DNA of 64,000 nucleotides from Bdellovibrio sp. BCCA (GTDB lineage: Bacteria; Bdellovibrionota; Bdellovibrionia; Bdellovibrionales; Bdellovibrionaceae), in assembly GCF_037996825.1 (NCBI RefSeq), contig NZ_JBBNAC010000001.1, forward strand, positions 682,001 through 746,000, in the 5' to 3' direction. This document shows positions 50,319 through 60,189 of the stretch, one piece after another. Numbering within the stretch: the first letter of the stretch is position 1; each line of letters starts with the position of its first letter. The position numbers and the translations under genes were made by a program. The notes beneath the pieces are model-generated. The model ran no database searches and was not told where the DNA came from. It was given only the letters and a program-made list of their open reading frames with translations.

Positions 50319-51700
50319 GAAACGTCGCTTTGGCTGACCTTGCTGTCGTCAGGACGCGTGTCTTTCGTAAGAAGACTTTTTAAAACTAAACGCGCTGGAG
50401 TGTCGACCATTAACGTGAATCCCGAAGGGATCGAAGCGTTGCGCTCCAGAGCCTTCTTAAGATCCGGATTGTAAAGAACGAAATCGTCTTTGGCGAGACC
50501 ACTGCGACGCAAAAGTTCTTTAGCAGAAATAGCGCGTGCCAGTTTCACGGTGTGCAGATCCAAAGTTTTTTCATACTCAAGATCCGTGAAAATTTGATCA
50601 TGGTATTTTTCAGCATAAAGAGCGGCCAAAAACTCACAATAAAAATTAGAAGAAGCAAAATCAAAAGTGCGTGATTGATAGCTGGCGATGATTTCGGAAA
50701 GCTCTTCGCTCTCTGCGGCTTTCATGGCGCGACGAAGTCCTGAAGGGCCATGGTTCCATGCCGTCACAGCTAAAGGCCATGAGCGACGTAAAATCATATG
50801 GTTTTCCTTAAGCAGTCGTGCCGCTGCATCTGTAGCCTTAAAGGGAGAATTGCGTTCGTCGATGTGGTCGTTCACAGTCAAAAAGCTTTTTCCCGTGTAA
50901 TCCATAAACTGCCAAATGCCCGACGCACCGACTTTGCTGACAGCGTGGCGGTTGAAACTGCTTTCAACAAACGGAATGCGGGTCAGTTCGACAGGAAGTT
51001 TGTGATTGCGAAAGATTTCTTCCATGCCGCTAAGATAAAGAGGACTCACCTCAAGACCTTCAGCAAAAAAGTTCTTTTGACCCGTTTGCACGCGCACGTT
51101 TTTTAAGGCCTCTTTGGCTTTGTTTTGCAAACTGCCTGGCAAAGTTTCTAGAGCTTTAGCAACGCTAACTTGAGTGGCGTCGTCTTCATCAAACTGACCA
51201 CGAGCCAATTCTTTAAGAGCGTCGCGGATATTTTGAGTTTCTTCAGAAACAAATTCGTCAGCTTTCAAATTGCGCATCCAGCGCGCTTTGGGAGTGTCGC
51301 TGTTAATGATATCTGTCACATCCACGACTTTATACACCACCCATGGATACAGTGTGTGGTGAATCACCTTACGGTTGGCATCATAACGAGTGTAAATATC
51401 AAACCAAAACCCTACACGGTCGCGAAGACCCGCGGGAATATTAAAGTCATCGGCAATACGATTTTCATAATCGTTCAGGATTTCTTCACGATGATAAACG
51501 ACATCAGGATCTTTTGAAAAGACCACACCATCTAAGATAATGCGTTGGATTTTTTTAATGTGTTCAACAACGACGGGAAAGCTTGCAGAGTTAAAAAGCG
51601 CGACAAGAAGACTCAAAGCCACGAGAGAACCCACGACATTGCGGGTGCTTCGTTTTGAGATAAAATTCTTAGATAAATTCACGTTTTCATCACTCTTCAT
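50300..51700 (-). CDS. Lytic murein transglycosylase, Slt/MltD-like
   Basis: 466 residues. A membrane helix near residues 22-45 anchors it to the inner membrane facing the periplasm. The catalytic part is 'ELTRIPFVESSFNRHAVSKVGASGIWQFM' in pieces, with catalytic Glu near residue 247 and the 'GIWQFM' substrate loop. A helical region of about 180 residues precedes it. The C-terminus has a LysM-free tail ('LKKALERNASIPSGFTLMVD'). It cuts peptidoglycan to anhydro-muropeptides; in Bdellovibrio such enzymes reshape own or prey wall. Monocistronic on the minus strand. Confidence 0.88.
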   Translation of the reverse strand: MKSDENVNLSKNFISKRSTRNVVGSLVALSLLVALFNSASFPVVVEHIKKIQRIILDGVVFSKDPDVVYHREEILNDYENRIADDFNIPAGLRDRVGFWFDIYTRYDANRKVIHHTLYPWVVYKVVDVTDIINSDTPKARWMRNLKADEFVSEETQNIRDALKELARGQFDEDDATQVSVAKALETLPGSLQNKAKEALKNVRVQTGQKNFFAEGLEVSPLYLSGMEEIFRNHKLPVELTRIPFVESSFNRHAVSKVGASGIWQFMDYTGKSFLTVNDHIDERNSPFKATDAAARLLKENHMILRRSWPLAVTAWNHGPSGLRRAMKAAESEELSEIIASYQSRTFDFASSNFYCEFLAALYAEKYHDQIFTDLEYEKTLDLHTVKLARAISAKELLRRSGLAKDDFVLYNPDLKKALERNASIPSGFTLMVDTPARLVLKSLLTKDTRPDDSKVSQSDVSYFKQE

Positions 51701-51882
51701 CCCTACTTACAGAGCAAGAGTGATGCTAGAGTTTGGGGCCTCTAGCTCTCATAAAACGTGTTTGAACATAACGAACTGTCTAAAAGAACGTCACTGGCAA
51801 CAAAATTAGCACTGTGTTTCGGGGCGCTCACCAAAAGATGTTCAAAATGATGCAAATTCTGTTGGTGGCCCTCGAATTCTTT

Positions 51883-53184
51883 TTAATCGTTATCACCTTG
51901 ATGAGTCGGCGGAGCACGCAAGGCAAGTGCAGCGAGAACTTCTGTTTTCAAAAGGAAAGCCACTTCACGGACGTCCGCATGAACGGCGCAAATCTCTTCT
52001 TTACGATCCGTCGTCGTTGTCGATTTACAAAGAGTCGGATTCATCGCTTCGACTTGTTCTAACAAAGATCCTTTGTCCTGCGCAGCTTGAAGTGAAGCGA
52101 TCGCTTTATCCAATGCCAGAAGAACTTTTTCAGAAACGTCCGCGCGTCCTGATTGTGCCAGCAGATCATCAAAACCAAATCCAGGTTGTGCTGAGTAGCT
52201 GCCAGTAAAGATCGCTTTAAAACCTTTTAGCTGAGCTTCAGCGGCCGCTAAAGAAAGACCCGAATAGATATGCTCGACATCGCGAGGACACTTGTCTTCT
52301 GTGCAATCTTTATGGCGAGCCAAAGGACGACCTAGTTTCAAATCTTTGATTTTTTCAATATTGGCCAAAGCATCCGTCACGGCGTTGATAGATTCTTTCA
52401 ATCCCGCGTAGCGAGAACCATCAATCAAAGCTTTGGTAAAGTTGCCACCTTGCAAAGACCAAGCGTTGTTCAAAGATTTAGCTTTTGTCTCTACATCTTT
52501 TGCCAACTCTTGTGCCCACCAGCAGCGATCCAGTTTCTTTTGCTGTTCCTCGCGAGCATTCCATTCTGCCATGGCAGGATTTGCTCTTGGGTTGCAAGTG
52601 GATTTCAACGACTTTTCAAAAAGCAGATATTCAATTGCTGCCAAACCACGAACGTTGAAAATCAAACCATCACTGCTGATAGCAGACTTTGAGTTTTCGT
52701 AGGCCTTTTTGTCGATGTCGCAAGTGTTGAGGTAAGGCCAAGAATAAAGGTAATCATTTAAAAAGCGTCCATTGTCCATCAAAGGACCAAAAGGTGCCGC
52801 TTGAACCGTGTGAAAGGAAAGCATGGCGCGTTCCCAATCCAATTGCACTTGCGTCTCTTCACGGCGAGCCAGGGAGCCGGTCGCCAAAGCTTCGCAATAC
52901 AGGCGAAGTGAGCTGCGTAAAACAGGAACTTGCGTGTTAAAATCTTCTACTGCACGAGCAATAATGTTTGTGCCGATATTGATCAGCATTTTTTGTTCTG
53001 AAAATGCACCTTCATTTGGTTTTTGAAATTCACCAGGAAGTGATTCACCTTGGTTTTGTTGAGGCGTATTGTTACCGCCATTGCGAGCTGTTTTTTCGTT
53101 CTTAAAAAAGTCCGAACAAGAAGCCGTTAATAAACAGGTCACTAAAGCCAAAGACACCTTCAAAACCAGATTTTTCGCGTGCAT
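51883..53184 (-). CDS. Imelysin-like iron-regulated lipoprotein
   Basis: 433 residues. Lipobox L-T-A-S-C followed by S. The body follows the imelysin (M75-like / ICMP, IrpA) family: 'FHTVQAAPFGPL', 'LNDYLYSWPYLNTCDI', 'NVRGLAAIEYLLFE', 'KSLNNAWS', 'HIYSGLSLAAAEAQLKGFKAIFTGSY'. The G-x-H-x2-E motif is changed to G-L-A-A-I-E, with His replaced by Ala. Imelysin-type proteins sit in the periplasm and take part in iron uptake. An iron-uptake receptor and ferric-binding protein follow at 54-57 kb. Confidence 0.82.
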   Translation of the reverse strand: MHAKNLVLKVSLALVTCLLTASCSDFFKNEKTARNGGNNTPQQNQGESLPGEFQKPNEGAFSEQKMLINIGTNIIARAVEDFNTQVPVLRSSLRLYCEALATGSLARREETQVQLDWERAMLSFHTVQAAPFGPLMDNGRFLNDYLYSWPYLNTCDIDKKAYENSKSAISSDGLIFNVRGLAAIEYLLFEKSLKSTCNPRANPAMAEWNAREEQQKKLDRCWWAQELAKDVETKAKSLNNAWSLQGGNFTKALIDGSRYAGLKESINAVTDALANIEKIKDLKLGRPLARHKDCTEDKCPRDVEHIYSGLSLAAAEAQLKGFKAIFTGSYSAQPGFGFDDLLAQSGRADVSEKVLLALDKAIASLQAAQDKGSLLEQVEAMNPTLCKSTTTTDRKEEICAVHADVREVAFLLKTEVLAALALRAPPTHQGDND

Positions 53185-53327
53185 AAGCCCTCACTTTCAG
53201 AAGGCTCTTTGTGCCTGAAAACCCCTCACTGTGACAAGTTTTCATGGCCTCGGGGGCATAGTTGAAAACTCATTGAGGATTGTTGAGAAAAAAGTGTGAA
53301 AATCGTCTCTGTGTGCTAACAAAAGGC

Positions 53328-54281
53328 ATGTTTGAGCAGCCGGAAAATTGGACTCGTTTGCAAAAATTACTCTTTCAGTTTGATGAGCCCACATCACGGC
53401 TTTATCACGTCAATATTATTTCCAGTTTGCTTTTGGTTATCCTAGTTCTTTGGATCGTGGCTCGTCAGGAAAAAATGCCACTTAAGACGCTTTTAAGCCG
53501 TTGGATTTTGCGCAAAAAATATTGGTGGAATCACTCAACGAAACAAGATTATTTGATTTATTTCCTGAATGCTCTCTTTAAAAGCTTCCTCTTTGTACCG
53601 TTGTTTGAAGGAAGTTTTCATATTTCTCAGGCTGTGATTCGGTTTTTAGTGAAATTTAGCAGCGGCGATCTTTTAAATATTCCTGTAAGCAATGCGGGCT
53701 TGGTGCTTTTCACTTTGGCGGTTTTTATTTGGGATGATTTTTTGCGTTTCTTCCACCATTGGTTGATGCACAAAATCCCTTGGTTGTGGGAGTTTCATAA
53801 ATTGCATCACAGTGCCCGGGTTTTAACTCCCGTGACTTTGTATCGCGCGCACCCTGTTGAATCCATCCTCGCAATTTTGCGAAATAGTTTAAGCTTAGGT
53901 GTTGCGATTGGCGTCTTTATTTTCTTATTTGGTTCAAGTTTCTCGCTTTGGACATTGTTAGGTATCAATGGCTTTGGTTTTATTTTTAATTTGGTCGGAG
54001 CCAACCTTCGCCACAGTCATATTCCTTTGAGCTTTGGTCCGTTTGAGAGATTTTTGATCAGTCCTATCCAGCATCAAGTGCATCACTCCAAAGACGTTCG
54101 CCATTACGATAAAAACTTTGGTGTCAGCCTTGCGATTTGGGATGGTTTGTTTGGATCTTTGGTTTTTTCTAAAGAGGTTTCAAAACTTCGTTTCGGTCTG
54201 AATGAAAGATTTCGAAAATCGTTGTGGGAGCATTACAAAGCGCCGTTTGTTACTTTAGGAAAGAGACTTTTAAGAAAGTAA
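53328..54281 (+). CDS. Fatty acid hydroxylase / sterol-desaturase-like membrane protein
   Basis: 317 residues with four to five membrane segments. The three diiron histidine boxes are complete: H-H-W-L-M-H (near 146), H-K-L-H-H (near 159) and H-Q-V-H-H (near 246). It uses a diiron centre and O2 to hydroxylate or desaturate an acyl chain. Start at ATG 53328. It runs opposite to the iron genes around it; the link may be the iron cofactor (inference). Confidence 0.87.
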   Translation: MFEQPENWTRLQKLLFQFDEPTSRLYHVNIISSLLLVILVLWIVARQEKMPLKTLLSRWILRKKYWWNHSTKQDYLIYFLNALFKSFLFVPLFEGSFHISQAVIRFLVKFSSGDLLNIPVSNAGLVLFTLAVFIWDDFLRFFHHWLMHKIPWLWEFHKLHHSARVLTPVTLYRAHPVESILAILRNSLSLGVAIGVFIFLFGSSFSLWTLLGINGFGFIFNLVGANLRHSHIPLSFGPFERFLISPIQHQVHHSKDVRHYDKNFGVSLAIWDGLFGSLVFSKEVSKLRFGLNERFRKSLWEHYKAPFVTLGKRLLRK

Positions 54282-54285
54282 ATTA

Positions 54286-54312
54286 GCGGGAGGAAGTAAG
54301 ACCTTCCTCCGC
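54286..54312. terminator. Hairpin between convergent hydroxylase and receptor genes
   Basis: Stem GCGGGAGGAAG / CTTCCTCCGC with one bulged G and a six-base loop, between a plus-strand stop at 54281 and a minus-strand stop at 54319. T-runs are short, so strength is moderate. Confidence 0.55.
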
Positions 54313-54318
54313 CGAAAT

Positions 54319-56526
54319 TTAGAAATAATGCTTTAAACCCACAAGAACGCTGCGAGCCTTACCTGGACGAGCGCCATAAGGTTTCATTGAAACTAAATAC
54401 TCACGATCCAAGATGTTATCGAGACGAGCATAGACGGAGCCTGCTTTGTCATATTGGTATTTTAAACTCCAATCGACAATCCCGTAAGCCGCAACCTCTT
54501 GTCTGTTCGTAGAAACAGACTCATTGTACATCTTGCCAGTCCAAGAAAGAACGACCTCTTGTGTGAATTTCTTGTATTGAGCACCCACACTTAAGCTGTA
54601 TTGAGTTTCAGGAACATAGGGAAGCGGATCTCCGGAATGAATGGTGCCGTTGCCCCACACTTCATTGTTAGAGCTAAAATCGTTTTTAAACTCCGCTTTT
54701 GTGAACGTCGCGTTCACGCCTACAGGAATATAAACGGTTTTGTACTGAAATCCTTTTTGCACACGCGCTTCAAGGCCCGTGATCAAGGCTTTCCCGCCAT
54801 CAAAGGTTTGATCTAAATCTCCGGTTGTACAACCGGAAGAAAAAGAACAAGTGTCTTTGATGTTTTGGTAGTCGTTCCAAAAACCAATGCCTTCTACGAA
54901 AAATTCCTGGTCAGCGTTGGAGTAACGGACTCCCGCTTCGTAGTTGATACTTTCTTCCGCTTTACTGCTCTGAGTTTGTCCCGGTCCTACGATAGAATAT
55001 CCACGATTGATTCCCGCAAAGGCAGACCAGCGATCGGTGAATTGTTGAAGCACTCCCACACCTGGCACGAAGAAATTCTCAGAACCATTGGTTGTCGTGT
55101 TCGTCAAATCATTCTGTGCAGAATAATTCACAGTTTCAAAGCGACCTGTTGTCGTGATTTTAAGACCAGGAACAGCTTCCACCAGCATCTCATCACTCGC
55201 AGTCACAGCGACGGACTGAGTGGTGTCACGGTTTAAGTCTTTTTGTACAGCAGCTTCTCCCGTACTCACCAAATGGCTGTTCGTCATTGAGTAATAGCGT
55301 TTGATGTGGTCGCGGCGAATCTGATCATCATGCAGACGAAGACCTAAACTCACTTGATGAGTCCAAGTTCCCGCTGTGTGCGCAGAAAACGAACCAAATT
55401 GAATGCCCTGACTGTAAAAATATCTATTGTTATTTAAAACAGCGATGTCCGTCGCGTTACTTCCAGAAGAGGCGGAGTCCGCGTTGCCAGTCAGAATATC
55501 GTGATAAAGCTGATCTTGGGCTCCAGAGGGATTTAAAAGAACAGAATTGATTTTAATATTTCCATCTCTAAATCCATCAAAACGGCGCCAGTCACGGTGA
55601 AATTTGTTGTGATAGACTGTCGCCCAAACACCCCAGTTCTCTTGAACTTGAGCTTTGTAGGTCAGTTGATACTGCTCGTGCTGCCAATCCATCAAATCTT
55701 TTTCAGAAGCATTGTAACGACGGAACGGAGACGCATCGAAATCGTCCAACGAAAGTCCTAAATATGTTTCATCAGAAAGTTCATTGGCGTAGCCGACTTT
55801 CATTTGCAAGGAATGACGTTTGTCTCCATCAAGGTGGTATTCACCTTTAAGCAAGAAATCATTCTTAGAAAATCCTGTTTTATCGCCTGAATCCAGTTTT
55901 TTAAAACCATCTGTTTGCATGTGAGTGCCTTCAAGCATCACACCGCCTCGATCAAAAACGCGTGCAATATTGCCACGATATTTTTGGGTATTAAAAGTTC
56001 CCGCTGCCAATTCTACTTCATTCGCGTCGTTTTTAGGAATACTGCGAGTAATGTAATTGATCGCTCCACCAATGGAGTTCGGTCCATAGGGAACAGACGC
56101 CACACCTTTAAAGACTTCAAGCGATTCGATCTTACTCATAAAAGGAGTGTAATAGGCCGCTGGAGCTGAGTAGGGTGCGGGACCAATCAAAATTCCATCT
56201 TCTAAAATGACAATCTTTTTACTGCGATCCGGGTGAGTTCCGCGAAGACCGATATTGGGGCGTAAGCCAAAGCCATCTTCCTCGCGAACATAAACGCCAG
56301 GAACCTGTTTTAGCACACGGTTCACGTCGGATTGCTGTTGCAGTTCGAGCTTTTCTTTACTGATAAAATGCGCAGAACTCGGTTGGGTCAATTCTTCTTC
56401 AGAACTGCCGATCACCTTGACCGGACCGAGCTCAGACATTTTTGCTGAGACCTCAGAAACGTCTTCGGCCTGAGAGTTCAGGCCGAAGAAAGAAATTAAA
56501 ATAAGAGTTTGAAAGAACTTATTCAT
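54319..56526 (-). CDS. TonB-dependent receptor, ferric-chelate type
   Basis: 735 residues. A Sec signal (cleavage near S-Q-A), a TonB box near 'GPVKVIGSS', a plug domain ('NRVLKQVPGVYVREEDG', 'NIGLRGTHPDRSKKIVILEDG', 'GAINYITRSIP') and a 22-strand barrel ending in a final Phe ('RSVLVGLKHYF'). The plug sequence is closest in feel to FecA-like ferric citrate receptors. It moves iron-chelates across the outer membrane using TonB. Two bases downstream of the ferric-binding protein gene, so they form an operon. Confidence 0.9.
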   Translation of the reverse strand: MNKFFQTLILISFFGLNSQAEDVSEVSAKMSELGPVKVIGSSEEELTQPSSAHFISKEKLELQQQSDVNRVLKQVPGVYVREEDGFGLRPNIGLRGTHPDRSKKIVILEDGILIGPAPYSAPAAYYTPFMSKIESLEVFKGVASVPYGPNSIGGAINYITRSIPKNDANEVELAAGTFNTQKYRGNIARVFDRGGVMLEGTHMQTDGFKKLDSGDKTGFSKNDFLLKGEYHLDGDKRHSLQMKVGYANELSDETYLGLSLDDFDASPFRRYNASEKDLMDWQHEQYQLTYKAQVQENWGVWATVYHNKFHRDWRRFDGFRDGNIKINSVLLNPSGAQDQLYHDILTGNADSASSGSNATDIAVLNNNRYFYSQGIQFGSFSAHTAGTWTHQVSLGLRLHDDQIRRDHIKRYYSMTNSHLVSTGEAAVQKDLNRDTTQSVAVTASDEMLVEAVPGLKITTTGRFETVNYSAQNDLTNTTTNGSENFFVPGVGVLQQFTDRWSAFAGINRGYSIVGPGQTQSSKAEESINYEAGVRYSNADQEFFVEGIGFWNDYQNIKDTCSFSSGCTTGDLDQTFDGGKALITGLEARVQKGFQYKTVYIPVGVNATFTKAEFKNDFSSNNEVWGNGTIHSGDPLPYVPETQYSLSVGAQYKKFTQEVVLSWTGKMYNESVSTNRQEVAAYGIVDWSLKYQYDKAGSVYARLDNILDREYLVSMKPYGARPGKARSVLVGLKHYF

Positions 56527-56528
56527 GA

Positions 56529-57515
56529 TTACTTATAGTCAAGTTCCTTGATGATACGTTGAGCTGCTGGAACTTGCTCACCGATCACAGACCAGTTTGT
56601 CGCGTCTGCTTTGAAAGTGCCCCAGTCTTTGATCAACGTGTTCGGAGTCACGCCCAAAGCAGCTGGATATTCCAAGTGGCTAGAAGACAAGTGAAGTTGC
56701 GCAGGTTCTTGCAACATCAAAGAAATGAATTCTTGCGCAAGAGCCGCTTTTTGTGAGTACTTCACAATGCCGATACCAGAACCATTGACGTGAACACCAG
56801 TTGTGTCTTGGTTCGCAAAAAGAGGTTTGATTGGGAAGTTAGGATTTTGTTGAACCATGCCTGCTAGGTAGTAAGTGTTTGCAATACCCACATCACAGAT
56901 ACCGTTTGCCATCGCTGTCATCATCGCTGTGTCATTTGGGAAAACATCAACGGCCAAATTATCAAGGATGCCTGACATGATGTTTTTTGCTTGCGCTTCA
57001 CCTTTGTGGTGAACAAGGCTTGCAATCAATGCCACGTTGTAAGTGCCTTTAGAAGTTCTCATGCACACGCGACCGGCCCATTTAGCGTCAGCCAAGTCTT
57101 CATAGTTAGAAAGTTCAGAAGCTTTTACGCGAGAAGAATCGTAAACCAAAGTGCGTGCTCTGTAAGTCACAGCCACCCAGTGGTCATTTTGATCTTTCAT
57201 TGCAGGAGCTACGCTTGATTTCACAGAAGCGTTTGTCAATGGCTGCAAAAGACCCTTGTTTGTAAGATCAGACAAGAAAACAAGATCTTTAGTGAAAATA
57301 AGATCCGCAGGAGTTGCCGCACCTTCTGTTTGAAGTTGCGCAAGAACGTCCGCATAAGCTTTTTCAACGATAACAACGTCAACGCCCTTTTCAGCTTTGA
57401 ATTGATCTGCGAGAGGTTGAAGACGCGCTGTCGGGCGGTCTGTGTAAATAGTCAGTGTTTCCGCTTGAGCGGCCAAGGCAGAAACAGTCAAGAGAAGTGC
57501 TACGAGCAATTTCAT
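56529..57515 (-). CDS. Ferric iron ABC-type periplasmic binding protein (FbpA/FutA-like)
   Basis: 328 residues with a Sec signal (cleavage near A-Q-A). Fold of Fe(III)-binding proteins: 'TLTIYTDRPTARLQPL', 'TPADLIFTKDL', 'WVAVTYRARTLVYD', 'YNVALIASLVHH' and the iron-binding Tyr pair 'GIANTYYLAGM'. It carries Fe3+ from the periplasm to an ABC permease. No permease or ATPase gene is near. First gene of the pair with the receptor, which is an uncommon order. Confidence 0.9.
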   Translation of the reverse strand: MKLLVALLLTVSALAAQAETLTIYTDRPTARLQPLADQFKAEKGVDVVIVEKAYADVLAQLQTEGAATPADLIFTKDLVFLSDLTNKGLLQPLTNASVKSSVAPAMKDQNDHWVAVTYRARTLVYDSSRVKASELSNYEDLADAKWAGRVCMRTSKGTYNVALIASLVHHKGEAQAKNIMSGILDNLAVDVFPNDTAMMTAMANGICDVGIANTYYLAGMVQQNPNFPIKPLFANQDTTGVHVNGSGIGIVKYSQKAALAQEFISLMLQEPAQLHLSSSHLEYPAALGVTPNTLIKDWGTFKADATNWSVIGEQVPAAQRIIKELDYK

Positions 57516-57654
57516 CTAAAACTCCTTTTATTTGGTGAACCGCTGAGATATCCAATGTGGGAGGCGAGCACAATCTTTCTATGGTTTATGTGCGTAAATG
57601 AAAAAGCATTGAAGATGAAAGTGAATTGAGAATATGATGCCTAGAGGAGTTTTT

Positions 57655-59346
57655 ATGAAGTCTGTAATAGTAATGTTTCTCTTTCTATCCTTAGGCGCCT
57701 ATGCACGTTTGTCAGACGGAAAAGCTACACTTCAAGTTGAAAAAACGAAATTAGTGGGCCATGTGGCAACAGGCTTTCATTTTAATAAAGACGCGCCCGC
57801 AAGTATCGTCATTGCGGGGCAAGAAAGTGCGCCAATTAAAAAAGAAGAAAAAGAATTGATCTTCGATCTGAGCAAGGCCGAGGGCAAAGCTCTTCAAGTC
57901 AGTTTCTACGTTTGTGATGACAAAAAAACTGTCTGTGAAGAGCATAAATACGATTACATGTTAAAATCCGGTAAACTTACGGCGGACGCCGGCAGTGCTG
58001 TAGCGCCGACTGGCGCGGAAGCTGGAGCAGCTCCTCAAGAAAAAACCGTTAAATCAGATAAAGTGCATGTGAATTCTCATGGCTTTATTGAAAACAATAT
58101 CGAGGCAGCTCTCGCGAAAGCCAACAAGGAGAAAAAACTGGTTTTGGTGGATTACGGTGCACCTTGGTGTCCTGCTTGCGTGCGTTTAGAAACGGAAGTG
58201 TTCGGCACCAAAGCCTTTAAAGGTGCGACTAAAAAACTTGTGAAGGTCGCTCTTAATTCTGATCTCGCAGTTAACAAGGCTTTCGGTGATAAATATAAAA
58301 TCAAGGCTCTTCCAACACTTTTGATTTTGAATGCTCAAGGTGAAGAACTTTATCGCAGTCTTGATTTTAAGCCGGCTCAAACTCTTTCTAAAGAGCTGAC
58401 GGCGGCTTTAAAGAAAACAACATCCTTGGTGGAACTTGAAAAACAAGCCGAAGCCGGTGATCGCACAGCACAAATGAAAATGGCCGAAAATGCTTTCAAC
58501 AAGTTGGATATGGCAACGGCTGTGAAATGGTATGGGAAGCTGCAAGATAAATCGGCTTTTTATGCTTATGCAGAAATGGGCTTGTGGGCTGAAAAAAATG
58601 AAAATGATAAAAAGAACCGCGATGGCTACATTCAAGTTTTAAAGAAATGGATTGCACAAGATCCAAATTCTTACACGGCAGCCTCTGCACGCAATGATCT
58701 GGCGGCACTTTATACTGAAGATAAAAAAGCTCTGCCTGAAGACGTTAAGACAGAACTGAATAAAAACCTGGAACTTCTTCCGTCGATCGCAGGCTCAGCG
58801 CAAAAGTCTCATGACTTTTTCGTGGCTTGGAATGTTTCAGATCTAAAACCATTTGAACAAGAAGAAGTGATGTCGGTGTGGCTTTCATCTGCGAAAGCTC
58901 TCAAAAAGGATGACATCGCAAAACAAATCGTCACGCAGTTGCAAGATCTTCTAAAGAAAAAAGACTTAAGTGCAAAACGTCCTGGCGAAATTATGACAGG
59001 CCAATCGTATTTCAGAACTGCGGGATTGAAAGCGGAGGAAGAAGCTTGGCTTGTAAAGTTAGTGGAGGCGTATCCGGACACCTATGTTTACCATATGAGA
59101 CTGGCGCGTTTTTACTCTCGAAACAAGGAACATGCGAAAGCTCTGCCAGAGGCGGCTAAAGCTGTTGAGCTGGGACCCGAGTGGCGTTTACAAAACTTAC
59201 AACTTTTGGCGCAAACCCAAAAAGAGCTGAATCAAAAAGAAGAAGCTAAAAAATCCATTGAGCGCGCTCTTGCTTTGCCTGAAGCAAAGTTAGAAAGATA
59301 TAAAAAGATTGCGCAATCGTTAGAGGAGTTAAAGAAAACTCTTTAA
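57655..59346 (+). CDS. Secreted thioredoxin-fold protein with TPR-like repeats
   Basis: 563 residues. A Sec signal (cleavage near A-Y-A), a first beta domain (about 1-110), a thioredoxin domain near 140-245 with redox site W-C-P-A-C (about 172-176; W-C-x2-C) and the cis-Pro loop 'KALPTLLIL', then a long helical part of TPR-like repeats ('YHMRLARFYSRNKEHAKALPEAAKAVELG'). Domains and location are those of DsbD-like or disulphide reducing proteins in the periplasm. Start at ATG 57655, preceded by GAGGAG. Convergent with the amidotransferase gene, overlap four bases. Confidence 0.87.
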   Translation: MKSVIVMFLFLSLGAYARLSDGKATLQVEKTKLVGHVATGFHFNKDAPASIVIAGQESAPIKKEEKELIFDLSKAEGKALQVSFYVCDDKKTVCEEHKYDYMLKSGKLTADAGSAVAPTGAEAGAAPQEKTVKSDKVHVNSHGFIENNIEAALAKANKEKKLVLVDYGAPWCPACVRLETEVFGTKAFKGATKKLVKVALNSDLAVNKAFGDKYKIKALPTLLILNAQGEELYRSLDFKPAQTLSKELTAALKKTTSLVELEKQAEAGDRTAQMKMAENAFNKLDMATAVKWYGKLQDKSAFYAYAEMGLWAEKNENDKKNRDGYIQVLKKWIAQDPNSYTAASARNDLAALYTEDKKALPEDVKTELNKNLELLPSIAGSAQKSHDFFVAWNVSDLKPFEQEEVMSVWLSSAKALKKDDIAKQIVTQLQDLLKKKDLSAKRPGEIMTGQSYFRTAGLKAEEEAWLVKLVEAYPDTYVYHMRLARFYSRNKEHAKALPEAAKAVELGPEWRLQNLQLLAQTQKELNQKEEAKKSIERALALPEAKLERYKKIAQSLEELKKTL

Positions 59347-60158
59347 GACGGATTCACGATAGGCTCTGGTGACGGAGCCTCTTTGTTAAGACAAGCTTCA
59401 AGAAAGCTTTTCACAAGAGGTTCCGACGAAAGAAAGTGTTCTTCAAAGTCTTTATGAAATTCAGGATGCCATTGCACTCCGACAAAAAATCGATCTTGAG
59501 TGCTGCTAAAAGCTTCAATTAAGCCATCCGATGACGTCGCCTCCACTTGCAAACCATTTCCGAGCGTCTTAATTCCTTGATGGTGAATCGAAACGATTTC
59601 TCCTCCGTGGGAATACATTTTTGAAAGCTTCCCGTGAGGCGCAATCTCCACACTGTGAGTGAGGTGATCGTAAAGTTCCGCTTTATAATGCGCGACTTTG
59701 TCAGGTCTTTGTGTCGGCAGGTCTTGAAAAAGAGTTCCGCCTTTAAAAACATTCATCAGTTGAAAACCGCGACAAATTCCTAAGACGGGTTTATTTCTTT
59801 TCGCAAATGCTTTTAAAAGTTTCATTTCATAGCGATCGCGCACAGGATCCAGGCGTTGTTTTTCCATCGCAGGAATGGGCTCTTCACCATACAACGACGG
59901 AGAAATATCCACACCTCCTTGCAGAACCAAGCCGTCTAAGACATCGGCGTACTGATCGACGTTGAGATCTTCTTTATTTAAAAGCGAATCAGATTCCAAA
60001 GAAGGAACCATAAACACCAAGGCCCCGTGTTTAGAAATCAAATGAGCTAAGTTTTGTTCAAGGTACTGAATAGTTTTTCCGCGGGCTTCAAAGCCCTCAG
60101 GAGCTTCATGCAAAATACGTGGAGAAAGGCCAATCAAAAGAGGCTTGCTAGTTTCCAT
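59343..60158 (-). CDS. Class I glutamine amidotransferase-like hydrolase (peptidase C26 / PuuD-like)
   Basis: 271 residues. Cys nucleophile in 'VLGICRGFQLMNVFKGG' near residue 128 and the H-P-E in 'GVQWHPEFH' near 231. 'LDGLVLQGGVDISPSLYGEEP' and 'RDRYEMKLLKAF' are typical of gamma-glutamyl-GABA hydrolase (PuuD) and related C26 peptidases, which cut gamma-glutamyl bonds of amines. It is cytoplasmic. Two minus-strand genes follow one another here, separated by about 30 bases. Confidence 0.85.
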   Translation of the reverse strand: METSKPLLIGLSPRILHEAPEGFEARGKTIQYLEQNLAHLISKHGALVFMVPSLESDSLLNKEDLNVDQYADVLDGLVLQGGVDISPSLYGEEPIPAMEKQRLDPVRDRYEMKLLKAFAKRNKPVLGICRGFQLMNVFKGGTLFQDLPTQRPDKVAHYKAELYDHLTHSVEIAPHGKLSKMYSHGGEIVSIHHQGIKTLGNGLQVEATSSDGLIEAFSSTQDRFFVGVQWHPEFHKDFEEHFLSSEPLVKSFLEACLNKEAPSPEPIVNPS

Positions 60159-60189
60159 ATTAAAATCTTGAACCTCAAAAAAAGCGCTG

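Noticed and set aside
57516-57654. Fur box upstream of the ferric-binding protein gene
   Set aside because: I looked for a GATAATGATAATCATTATC-like site and found no convincing match.
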